NCBI GenBank assembly: GCA_900547555.1
Contig: URHG01000002.1
Location: forward strand, 1 to 64,000
Origin: an uncultured Porphyromonadaceae bacterium
GTDB taxonomy: Bacteria; Bacteroidota; Bacteroidia; Bacteroidales; UBA11471
Direction: 5' to 3'
DNA: 64,000 bases
Made by a program: the position numbers and the translations under genes. Shown here in pieces: positions 53,216-62,500 of this stretch; the first letter of the stretch is position 1, and the number at the start of each line of letters is the position of its first letter. Under the pieces are notes generated by a model, which saw only the letters and a list, made by a program, of their open reading frames with translations, searched no databases and was not told where the DNA came from.

Positions 53216-54976
53216 ATGAAATACACCTGTCTCTTAACTCTGTTCGTTGCGCTTTTCCCCGGATACGGTGTGGCATCGGCCCGAATGGTCGTCGATACCG
53301 ATTCGCTGGAACTTCCTGCCTCATTATCCTTACCCTCTTTGCCCGATACGCTCCCGGCTGCTTCTGTACCGTTGGGAAATAGACACGATTATCCCGAGGA
53401 AAAGAGCGATTTCCCTATGTGGAAAGGTCCTTTCGGTCCGACATGGGACAGTATCAGCGCTCCTTATCCCGATGAGGTAGCGTGGTTGCGACAAGCTAAA
53501 TTCGGCTTTTGGGTACACTTCGGTCCGCAAGCCGTAGGCGAATGCGGAGACTGGTATGCCCGTCGTCTGTATCAGCGGGATTATCCGGCCTATAAAGCCC
53601 ATTTATCAAAATACGGGCATCCGTCCGAGGTCGGTTATAAAGACGTATTACGTAATTGGAATCCCGACAAGCTCGACCCGGCTGCTTATACCCGGTTGTT
53701 TTATGAGGCCGGGGCTCGTTATCTTTTTATTTTAGGAGTACACCATGACAATTACGATTTATGGAATTCCCGTTACCAGCCGTGGAATTCGGTAAATGTG
53801 GGACCGCACCGGGATCTTTTGGGCGAGTGGGCGACAGCGATTCGCAAACAGGAAATGCACTTCGGCATCACTTTCCACCACGAATATAGTTGGTGGTGGT
53901 GGCAGACGGCTTTTGAATGCGACTCCACCGGCCCTTATGCCGGCGTGCCCTATGACGGCCGACTGGTTTACAAACCGGCCCGGGGAGAATGGTGGGAACC
54001 TTATCCTCTGCAATGGCTTTACGGCATCAATTTACGGGAATACAAGACGATCGACGAGTTTGTGAACCGTCCCGAAGAAGGGATCTTTACCCGACATCGG
54101 GATTATGCCCGATGGTACACGACCCAGTGGGCTCTCCGTATCGAAGATGCTATCGAGAAATACGACCCCGATTTTATCTATACCGACGGAAATACATTGC
54201 AACCCTTTTGCGGCATACGTACCGGGACGGGAACGAAGAGCGACGCGGCTCAACGGGTCATCGCATCGTATTACAACCGGGCCGTGAAAAAGCATGGGGC
54301 TATCGATGTTTTCAGTATTGTAAAATTTCATCCGGCCGGACGCCGAGGTATCGTTACCACCTTTGAGAATACTTTCCCCAAAGAGATAAAGCGCGACCAA
54401 ATGTGGATAGGAGAAGCTCCTGTCGGAGACTGGTTCTATGCCGAGGGGATAGATTATAATGCGACATCGGTGGTGCGTTACCTGCTCGAATGCGTGTCGC
54501 GCGACGGAAACTGTGCCGTGAATATACCCATACGTCCCGACGGCTCGCTCGATGAGGCTTGCGTGGAAATGTTACGGGAAATCGGAGACTGGACTCGGAT
54601 AAACGGTTGCGGGATCTATGGCAGTCGTGCTTGGCGCGTGTGGGGAGAATCGCCCATGACTCCTGCGACCAAGCTCCAACGTGGGAAACTGGGAAATCGC
54701 CAAGCCGAGATTCCTTTCACTACGGGTGATTTCCGTTTTACGTTAGGTGCCGACAGTGCGATATATGCTTACTGTATGGAAGTGCCTCATGACCGTGAGA
54801 TTCTTGTCATACGTTCTCTCGGGCAAGAAGCGGGCCGTGTAGATAGCGTTTCGCTGTTAGGCAGCGACGCACCGCTGGAATGGCGCCAGACTCGCGATGC
54901 TCTTATTGTTCGGTGTCCGACGGGTATGGATCGTTACCGTATTACAGCGACTTTCCGTGTTGAGGTTGGTAAATAG
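53216..54976 (+). CDS. alpha-L-fucosidase, GH29
   Basis: A 586-residue exported enzyme that releases terminal L-fucose. Signal peptide at 1-22. The GH29 TIM barrel has AKFGFWVHFGPQAVGECGDWY near 95-115, FILGVHHDNYDLWNS near 171-185, and GITFHHEYSWWWW near 222. YDPDFIYTDGN near 315-325 carries the expected nucleophile Asp in TDGN. A C-terminal beta-sandwich domain ends GMDRYRITATFRVEVGK. Fucose is found in pectin RG-I/RG-II side chains, xyloglucan and host glycans, and the neighbouring pectin enzymes favour a plant target. No T9SS tail is present. Confidence 0.9.
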   Translation: MKYTCLLTLFVALFPGYGVASARMVVDTDSLELPASLSLPSLPDTLPAASVPLGNRHDYPEEKSDFPMWKGPFGPTWDSISAPYPDEVAWLRQAKFGFWVHFGPQAVGECGDWYARRLYQRDYPAYKAHLSKYGHPSEVGYKDVLRNWNPDKLDPAAYTRLFYEAGARYLFILGVHHDNYDLWNSRYQPWNSVNVGPHRDLLGEWATAIRKQEMHFGITFHHEYSWWWWQTAFECDSTGPYAGVPYDGRLVYKPARGEWWEPYPLQWLYGINLREYKTIDEFVNRPEEGIFTRHRDYARWYTTQWALRIEDAIEKYDPDFIYTDGNTLQPFCGIRTGTGTKSDAAQRVIASYYNRAVKKHGAIDVFSIVKFHPAGRRGIVTTFENTFPKEIKRDQMWIGEAPVGDWFYAEGIDYNATSVVRYLLECVSRDGNCAVNIPIRPDGSLDEACVEMLREIGDWTRINGCGIYGSRAWRVWGESPMTPATKLQRGKLGNRQAEIPFTTGDFRFTLGADSAIYAYCMEVPHDREILVIRSLGQEAGRVDSVSLLGSDAPLEWRQTRDALIVRCPTGMDRYRITATFRVEVGK

Positions 54977-55086
54977 ATCTGTTCTTATGCCGAATAGTAG
55001 CCTTGCCGATTTCTTTGTTTGGTAGGGCTATTATTTCATGGTGTTTTTTATCGTGAATGAATATGTGTGAGACTGCTTTCTCTTTT

Positions 55087-55640
55087 GTCATTCCGAGCGT
55101 ATTCGAGGAATCTTGTGTTATTATCGCTTGGGGTGGAGATTCCTCCTTCCTGCGGTCGTCGGAATGACATGTTTGTCATCTCGAACGCATGTGAGAGATC
55201 TCATACAAAGCGTACTGTTTGGCAGAATTCTTCGGGGGCAATATCCCTCAGAATGACATCGTACCGTAAAGTACTGCAACGTCTGTTATTCCGAAGCGTA
55301 TGCGGGGAATCTCTTACAACGAGTTCATTTAGCAGGAGATTCTTCGACGTTCCGCGCCTCAGAATGACATACGACAAAGGGTTGTAACACTTTGCGAGAG
55401 ATTCTTCCTCCCTATGGTTGTCGGAATAGCAGGTTACAAAGGGTTGTACATTTGATCCGAAGATTCTTCGGGATCAGGCCCCTCAGAAAGACATTGTGCC
55501 GCAAGAACGGTAATACTTTGAGTGGGATTCTTCACTCCACCGTGTTTCGTTCAGAATGACAAGGGCCTTTGGGGGCCACAGCCCGAGTGTTATTCCGAGT
55601 GAGGGCGTAAGCGTAAGCCCGACGAGGAATCCCGATTAGA
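55087..55640. repeat. array of dispersed repeat units (inverted relative to the 59.1 kb array)
   Basis: Nearly all of the gap between the fucosidase stop (54976) and the GH43 terminator. Units seen: 55087-55114 (GTCATTCCGAGCG...GAGGAATCTT), 55135-55170, 55225-55258, 55280-55314, 55336-55372 and further degenerate copies to 55640. Bases 55153-55260 are the reverse complement of 59145-59252 with 7 mismatches in 108 aligned bases, counted by eye. There is no gene in the region. Confidence 0.85.
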
Positions 55641-55654
55641 TCGAATAATACAAG

Positions 55655-55686
55655 AGAAGGAGATTTATCGAAAAAAATCTCCTTCT
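55655..55686 (-). terminator. terminator-like hairpin after the GH43 gene
   Basis: AGAAGGAGATTT (55655-55666) pairs perfectly with AAATCTCCTTCT (55675-55686). It lies 52 bases past the GH43 stop. No strong T-run follows on the minus strand, so termination is uncertain. Confidence 0.5.
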
Positions 55687-55737
55687 ACATTTTGCCGTTT
55701 TTGGGGGTTATAAAAATCGGAAATGCTCCAACCCCTT

Positions 55738-56976
55738 TTATTTGTTTTTATTCCACACTTCGTTCCACTTGTTTTCCCAGTTTTTCCGGTCTTTCTCTGC
55801 AACGAAAGGTTGCTCTTTGGCCGGGAAGGCCAAACCTTCGGGAGTGAAATCGACCCGGACAAATCCTATTTTTTCACGAAAATGAGATTGGGTGTCATTC
55901 CCGAAATAGCTGCACCACCAATTCCCTTCTTTGTCCTTGAAAAATCCCGTTCCACCCCCGCAGGGTATCGACTCGTGGCGTTGCCTATATGGGCCGTAAA
56001 TATTATCGGAGACACCTAAACAAGTCGAATATCGTCCTTCATAATCATCGGCCGCACCCAGATAATATTTACCGTTCCGTTTAAAAAGAACTGCCCCTTC
56101 ATGACCCAAGTCGTTCATACCTCGGCCGACGCATTTTTTTGCATGGTGTGCGGGATTGCGATCGGGCTCTTCCAATACGATTTGACGGAACGGTTCGGCA
56201 AATCCGCTCATATCATCTTTCAGCAGGGCGATTTTGGAAGCATTGCCGTAGGTGAAATAGACTTTTCCGTCCTCGTCTTCGAAAAGAGTTGGATCAATTC
56301 CGTCTGCAATGGATTCATCGATGGTAAATGCATTGACATAAGGGCCTTCGGCTCTTCCCGTACTGCTTTTCAGAATTCCGATTCCATGAGGACACATACT
56401 GAAACAGATAAAATAGTTTCCTTTGATGTAGTGTATTTCGGGAGCCCAAACAGCTCTCACTGCCCGACGCGGGTGTTTGCGCCATTCCTTCACCCACTCG
56501 TCGGCCTCTTTGTCTATGTCCCATACCAGTCCGACGTATTCCCAACTGTGCAGATCTTTTGATTTCCACAACTCGATGCCTTTCGCCCATGCCCAGATAT
56601 TGTCTCCCGAAGATCCCGTCAAATAGTAGTTCCCGTCTCCGCCCAGCGTTACGACTCCATCTCGCAGATGCAATTCCCATGCCGGTCTGATGGGTGGAAC
56701 CAGTCCTTTATCGACCGCAGAACCCGAACACATGCGAAGGTCTCCTTTTTTATATTCGGGTCGGGGATTATCTCCGTAATACATAACTCCGCTGGATCCA
56801 CTTCTCCAGCCGCCGCGGCCGTCTCCTTTTACAGCTTCTCCCGGCCCGCTGATTCCCGAAAATTGTTTGGCCCATGCGATTTCTTCTGCCGGTGCCGTAT
56901 ATGCTTCTTCTTGGGCAAATAACGGGAATGCGAATAAAAGTCCGGCGATTAATAAAGACATTTTCTTTTCTATCAT
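55738..56976 (-). CDS. glycoside hydrolase family 43 (arabinan/xylan-type)
   Basis: A 412-residue exported glycosidase with a five-bladed beta-propeller. Signal peptide at about 1-21 (ending PLFAQ). The propeller reads LRDGVVTLGGDGNYYLTGSS near 110-130, RAVWAPEIHYIKGNYFICFS near 185-205, IDPTLFEDEDGKVYFTYG near 245, and HEGAVLFKRNGKYYLG near 315. The Asp in the first, the Asp in IDP, and the Glu in HEG are the expected catalytic triad positions. GH43 enzymes act on arabinan, xylan or galactan; the exact one is unknown. The ATG at 56976 is chosen because the frame to 57024 runs into the -7 element at 57022-57029. Confidence 0.9.
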   Translation of the reverse strand: MIEKKMSLLIAGLLFAFPLFAQEEAYTAPAEEIAWAKQFSGISGPGEAVKGDGRGGWRSGSSGVMYYGDNPRPEYKKGDLRMCSGSAVDKGLVPPIRPAWELHLRDGVVTLGGDGNYYLTGSSGDNIWAWAKGIELWKSKDLHSWEYVGLVWDIDKEADEWVKEWRKHPRRAVRAVWAPEIHYIKGNYFICFSMCPHGIGILKSSTGRAEGPYVNAFTIDESIADGIDPTLFEDEDGKVYFTYGNASKIALLKDDMSGFAEPFRQIVLEEPDRNPAHHAKKCVGRGMNDLGHEGAVLFKRNGKYYLGAADDYEGRYSTCLGVSDNIYGPYRQRHESIPCGGGTGFFKDKEGNWWCSYFGNDTQSHFREKIGFVRVDFTPEGLAFPAKEQPFVAEKDRKNWENKWNEVWNKNK

Positions 56977-57021
56977 ATCATTAAAATTTTGTTTTATAAT
57001 ACGTTGCTGTTTTTTTGAAAG

Positions 57022-57029
57022 CAAATTTA
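57022..57029 (-). promoter_or_regulatory. -7 element for the GH43 gene
   Basis: TAAATTTG on the minus strand, 46 bases before the ATG at 56976. Confidence 0.55.
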
Positions 57030-57187
57030 TATAATTCTCCGCAATAATCGAGGTTTTTTATTCGGAGATGAATGAAAAACGTTTTTTGTGAAACTTGTCG
57101 GCCTCCGACAGCACAGAATGATAAAACAAAAATTCTGTCAAAAGACAAAAAAAAGTGAGTCGGGAAACAAAGATTGCCAGAAAATCG

Positions 57188-57195
57188 TATTTTTG
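57188..57195 (+). promoter_or_regulatory. -7 element for the DUF1573-meaB pair
   Basis: TATTTTTG on the plus strand, 40 bases before the ATG at 57235. Confidence 0.55.
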
Positions 57196-57234
57196 TGAAA
57201 GAGATATTTTATTCCATTAAATAAACGAATTGCC

Positions 57235-57699
57235 ATGATAAGAAAAATTACCTTGATAGCCGGGTTGTTTATTTTTATATTCATGCCCATGCAGGCTGCC
57301 CGTAAATTGACGAAGATTTCGTTCGACAAACTGACCTACGATTTCGGTACGATATATGAGAAAGACGGGAATGCAACTTGTACGTTCCGTTTTGTCAATG
57401 AAGGGAAAACGCCGTTGGTTATTCTTCGGGCGCAAGCCTCGTGCGGTTGTACCGTTCCTTCTTATCCCGAGCATCCTATCGCACCGGGCGATACCGCTGA
57501 AATGAAAGTGGAATACCGTACCCGACATCGTCCCGGAGAATTCTCCAAATACATTTTTGTCTATTCCAACACCAAACCCGACCGTACCACTTTGCAAATC
57601 AAAGGGGTGGTCATTCCCGATAACGGAGGCAACAGTGTCGAGCCCTCTACCCGAAATTACCGGGAGGGAGAACTTCGGACACGAACTGTTTCGGAATAG
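57235..57699 (+). CDS. DUF1573 exported protein
   Basis: A 154-residue protein with a signal peptide (1-21, ending MQAA) and one DUF1573 (ASH/MSP-like Ig fold) domain at about 28-130: KLTYDFGTIYEKDGNATCTF, FVNEGKTPLVILRAQASCGC, and the block YPEHPIAPGDTAEMKVEY. The CGC motif is characteristic. The protein is periplasmic and its function is unknown. A -7 element lies upstream. The meaB start is 40 bases after its stop, so the two may be cotranscribed. Confidence 0.9.
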   Translation: MIRKITLIAGLFIFIFMPMQAARKLTKISFDKLTYDFGTIYEKDGNATCTFRFVNEGKTPLVILRAQASCGCTVPSYPEHPIAPGDTAEMKVEYRTRHRPGEFSKYIFVYSNTKPDRTTLQIKGVVIPDNGGNSVEPSTRNYREGELRTRTVSE

Positions 57700-57739
57700 T
57701 TTGATGCTTCCATAACGTCGAACCTCTTATTCTCACCCC

Positions 57740-58831
57740 ATGAAACACATCGAAAACAGCAGTGAATATGCCGGATTGTCGGTTAACAAGGGTATCTCTC
57801 AACCTCCGTCGATCAACCCATATTTGGTGCAAAAACTGCGACACCGGCGTCGGGAATACACGGCCGCCGAATACATAGAGGAAATACGGAAAGGAAACAT
57901 CACCGTACTGAGTCAGGCCGTAACACTGGTCGAGAGCCAACTGCCCGAACATCAGGCCATCGCCCAAGAGGTCATTACCGGTTGTCTGCCCTATGCCGGA
58001 AACTCGGTGCGCATAGGTATTACCGGCGTTCCGGGATCGGGGAAAAGTACATCGATCGATACTTTCGGACTTCATGTGCTCGACCGGGGTGGAAAACTTG
58101 CCGTATTGGCCATCGACCCCAGTAGCGAACGTTCGAAAGGGAGTATTCTCGGTGATAAGACCCGTATGGAACGGCTTTCTCAACAGAAAAACGCTTTTAT
58201 CCGACCTTCGCCCTCGGCCGGTTCGCTGGGCGGTGTGGCCCGTAAAACGAGAGAAACCATCATCTTGTGCGAAGCGGCGGGATTCGACACGATTTTTGTC
58301 GAAACTGTGGGTGTGGGTCAGTCCGAAACGGCCGTGCACTCGATGGTCGATTTCTTTCTCCTTATCCAGTTGGCCGGGACCGGCGACGAACTGCAAGGTA
58401 TAAAACGGGGTATCATGGAAATGGCCGACGGTATCGTCATCAATAAAGCCGATGGGAACAACATCGAAAAAGCGAAATTGGCACAAGCGCACTTCCGTAA
58501 TGCCCTGCATCTCTTTCCGCCCGCCCCGTCGGGCTGGACACCGCAAGTCCTCACTTATTCGGGATATTACGAAATAGGTATAGCAGAGGTGTGGAAGATG
58601 ATCGATGACTATACGACTTTTGTAAAACAGAACGGATATTTCGACCGTAAACGTCGGGAACAATCGAAGTATTGGCTTACCGAAACTATCGACGAACAGT
58701 TGCGGGCCCACTTCTATCAGAATCCCGACATTGCCCGATTGTTGGCCGAAAAAGAACGTATGGTTCTCAATGCCGAAGAGAGTCCGTTTACTGCCGCGCA
58801 AGAGATTCTCGATAACTATTTCGGTCGATAG
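57740..58831 (+). CDS. meaB: methylmalonyl-CoA mutase-associated GTPase MeaB
   Basis: A G3E-family GTPase chaperone that loads and protects the B12 cofactor of methylmalonyl-CoA mutase. The 363-residue protein has Walker A GVPGSGKST near 96, base/switch region DPSSERSKGSILGDKTRM near 130, GTP site ETVGVGQSETAVHSMVDFF near 192-210, and NKADGNN near 235. Bacteroidales make propionate through this mutase. The mutase genes (mutA/mutB) are not in this window, so meaB is unlinked. It lies between DUF1573 and a repeat array. Confidence 0.95.
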   Translation: MKHIENSSEYAGLSVNKGISQPPSINPYLVQKLRHRRREYTAAEYIEEIRKGNITVLSQAVTLVESQLPEHQAIAQEVITGCLPYAGNSVRIGITGVPGSGKSTSIDTFGLHVLDRGGKLAVLAIDPSSERSKGSILGDKTRMERLSQQKNAFIRPSPSAGSLGGVARKTRETIILCEAAGFDTIFVETVGVGQSETAVHSMVDFFLLIQLAGTGDELQGIKRGIMEMADGIVINKADGNNIEKAKLAQAHFRNALHLFPPAPSGWTPQVLTYSGYYEIGIAEVWKMIDDYTTFVKQNGYFDRKRREQSKYWLTETIDEQLRAHFYQNPDIARLLAEKERMVLNAEESPFTAAQEILDNYFGR

Positions 58832-58889
58832 GTCGCTTCTCGCAAAGAAAAAAATTATAGATACAGACTTCTTCTTTGTCGGTAGTTTT

Positions 58890-59530
58890 TCATGAACAGG
58901 GTTCTTGTCTCGTAGAGCGATGGCGAAGTGTCCCAAGCAGCATGAACGAAATCAAGAGATTCCGCTATATAGTTATCCGGAATGATTTCTTTTATTATGC
59001 AGACGGTAGCAAAATGCCCAAGTAGGACGGACAGAATAAGGATATTCCTCACACTCGGGCTGTCGCCCTCAAAAGCCCTTGTCATTCTGAACGAAACGCG
59101 GTGAAGTGAAGAATCCCTGCAAAATATGACAACCCTTACAGTGTGATGTCATTCTGAGGGGTATTGCCCCCGAAGAATCCTACCAAACAGTACGCTTTGT
59201 ATAAGATCTCTCACTTTCGTTCGAGATGACAAACATGTCATTCTGACGACCGTAAGGAGGAAGATTCCCCCGCAACGAGATATTGCCCTCGCCAGTCTTT
59301 GTCATGTTGAGCGTATGCGAAACATCTCTCTACCCAAGCGAGTAGCGAGAGATTCGGCCAAGCTGATTTTCTACGGCACTCGATAAAATGAAAATTTGTT
59401 TTTCCCTTTGTACTTGTTTGCTCGAAAATTTCTCGTCGGGCTTACGCCCTCACTCGGAATGAGATATTTGTCATACAGGGCGGTAGTGGAATATCTTTCT
59501 TCGTACATGCGAAACCGGAAAAAATCTCAA
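58890..59530. repeat. array of dispersed repeat units with a long inverted module
   Basis: About 640 bases between meaB and the pectate lyase, without a gene. Units in both orientations: one near 59082-59115 (GTCATTCTGAACGA...GAAGAATCCC), then the composite module 59145-59252, then TGTCATTCTGACGACCGTAAGG at its right end, and weaker copies to about 59500. The composite module is the reverse complement of 55153-55260. The left part (58890-59080) is degenerate. Confidence 0.8.
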
Positions 59531-59545
59531 TGACGGCTACTGCTA

Positions 59546-59588
59546 TATAAGAAGGCCGGTGAAGTATTCTTTCACCGGCCTTCTTATA
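59546..59588 (-). terminator. terminator of the pectate lyase gene
   Basis: TATAAGAAGGCCGGTGAA (59546-59563) is perfectly complementary to TTCACCGGCCTTCTTATA (59571-59588) around a seven-base loop. It begins 10 bases past the stop codon at 59598. T-rich stem ends lie on both strands. Confidence 0.75.
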
Positions 59589-59597
59589 CGGAAAGAT

Positions 59598-62500
59598 TTA
59601 TTTGTCTTTTACGATTTTATATGATTTCGTCATTCCCGTGCCGTCGGTAACTTTCAGTAAATAAATACCGATTCCCGTATCCGGTAGGTTCAGGGTATAT
59701 ACCGAAGTGTTCTCGGCGCAGTTACCCGATGCTATTTTTACACCGCCGAGCGAATAGATTTCATAAGAGCGAATATCATTCTCGTCGACAGCGGTTTGCT
59801 CGATGTTTAACATCTCTTTTTCGGTAACCGCAATATTCAGAAGACGGGTATAGGAATCCCCGTCACCATCTGTTACCGTCAAGGTAATCGGATATATTCC
59901 GATTCGAGAAGGCGCGGCAATAGTCAGCTTGCTGCCCGAGATATGTGAAATTGATTGAGGGTCGTCGACCGTATATATAGGAGATTGTGTATAACCGGCA
60001 AACATCGCTTTCAGATCGATATCTGTTGTCTCTCCGGGTTTCAACATCGTATTGGGTGATGCCATGAATGCCAAGTAATCTTCGAGTGCCGAGAAACCGT
60101 CGTTATTGTTGTCGGCATGACTGTCGCTATAATCTCCTGTGGCAGAATTTACATTGGAACCTTTGATTTCTTCCCACCAGTCGGGCAGGCCGTCGAGGTC
60201 GGTGTCGAAATCGGCGGGACGCATCTCTTCGGGATACAACTCATATCCCCCAGCATCGGCTTCGTTATCTATTTCGCCTTTGATACCCGACTTACTACCG
60301 ACATAAGTGTATGAGCGATCGAGTGTTTCCCTGATGACACGTCGATCGGTATCGTCGCTGAATGGCAGATTGGCCCCAACATCACTGAGCACGCTTTTAT
60401 AAGCCTCCTGTGCCGTTTCTATTTTGGCATACGAGGGGAAATAGGGAGTATCCACAAAGGCTTCCCAATCGATACTTCCGCGACCGTCGTCGATACTTAA
60501 CCGGTAGGTGTCATTGAGTTTGTCGGTAGAGAGCGAACCATTCTTGTTATCCCTGATATTTCCATTTACATAGGCGCTTTGCGTACCTTTGAGATTTCCT
60601 TCTATATTGAGGGTAAACAGGACCGTATGCTTTGTATCAGTCCCCATCTTGTAATAGTTGTTTACAAAATTCACTTCATGTGCACCGCCGTCGGTAGTAC
60701 GTGTTACCCAGTTATATACCACGTTATTAAATATATCCAGTCGACCGGCATAGTAGCCATTGGCATCGGTTCCGCCGCCCATACTCCAATTCCGGCCGTA
60801 GCAGTTGGCGAGCAGGTTGTGATGGAACGAACCTATATCTCCGCCGATAGTGGCTGCATAACCGTGATTAGTCCCTTCGGGATATTTACGATGACCGGCT
60901 ATACCGAGAGCTTCGGATATCATGGAACGTTGTATGGTGATGTTTTGGCAACTGCGACTGCTGAATGTCTCATCGGTACCCCAGCTCGCCGTAGCGTGGT
61001 CGATGATGGCATTGTCGGCATAATAAAATCCGATAGAACCACCTGTATCGGCATCACCGCCACGACGGGAACGGAGGAATCTGCAAATATTATCATTGGC
61101 GATACCCACAGAGCCGTTAGCGATGCAGATACCTTTTCCGGGAGCGGTTTGTCCGGCTATCGTTACATAATCATCGCACTTCACATCGTCATCCAGTACG
61201 ATGAGTCCAGAAACATTGAAAATGACGGTACGCGGACCGTTGCCGGCTGTAACCGCATGGTGAAACGATCCCTCGCCCGAGGCATTGAGATTGGTTACAT
61301 ACATCACTTTTCCACCACGACCGCCATGAGCGAACCGACCGTACCCCTCGGCACCAGGGAAAGCAAGCAATCGAGGTTGGAAACTCCATACCGACCCTTT
61401 GGTAACAACTCCGTCGGCATCGACACGATCGACGCGCCAATAGTGGATCGCCGTTTTGCTTTGAAGAGGTGCATTGTAACAAGTATCCGTACCTAATGTG
61501 ATCGCATCGTCGGGGGTAGCCGTAGACAGGCTGTTCTTGTCGGTATCGATGTAGAGATACTGCTTTGTCGTCTTTCCGTCAATGGCGGCATTCCATTGCA
61601 GAAGAACATCGCCCGAATCGCCGTTGGCGTGCAAGTTCCCATCGGCAGGAATGGGAGAAGTCGCCATAGCCGAAATATCAACTTCATCTTCGTCGATAGT
61701 AAAAGCACTGTAATCGAGGGTAGGACACGTTGATGATCGTATCCATCGACAGGCTCCGGGAATCTGCTCGGCGTTGGCATTCAGTACAGCCACAATAGAG
61801 TCGCCGGTAAAAGTTTCGGCTGCCAATTGAGAGATGTTCTCGGTTTTGCCTTTATCGGAGTTGATCGCCGCTGAAAGCGTGTTGGCATAGAAACAATTTC
61901 TCACAAGGGAGCCGACAGAATTTTCCGAAGAAATACCGGCCTTATTGCTTTTTGTCGTGGTAAGTGTCGATATGCTGACGCAATTATCGATGATGCACGA
62001 GTCGATATCTCCTGCACCGATGCGCCCCACAATACCTCCGGCATTGTTTTTGGCCGTAAGAGTAGCATCGGAATAGCAGTTGATGATTTGAGAGGAACCT
62101 ACACATTGTCCCACGATGCAACCGGCGTACGACCCGTAACCTTCGAGACGGGTATTCTTCACATAACAGTTGATCAGCTTCGAATCGACCATCTTACCTA
62201 CGATTCCGGCGAAACGGGCGTTGCCGTAGAAGTAGGAATCTATCACCCCCAAATTTTTGATGGTGGCATTGTAGGTGATGCGGAATAACGATACACATAT
62301 AGCATAATCGACCGAGTATAGTCCGCTGATAGTATGCCCATCACCGTCGAATATACCCTCAAATGCAGCTGTGTATGTGGTTTCATCGGTAAAGATACCT
62401 ACCATAGGCGTTTGGGGTGAATATGCTTTGCCTCCATTCATGGAACTCGACATGTTGCTACCGACACCTTCGTGCATGACCAAATCGGTAGTAAGTTTGA

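Noticed and set aside
55087..59530. Composite transposon flanked by inverted repeats
   Set aside because: The flanking modules are part of a wider repeat family, the enclosed genes are ordinary, and there is no transposase or target duplication.
60579..61496. 305-residue plus-strand frame over the pectate lyase
   Set aside because: Antisense of the PL1 catalytic domain; no signal peptide or known domain.
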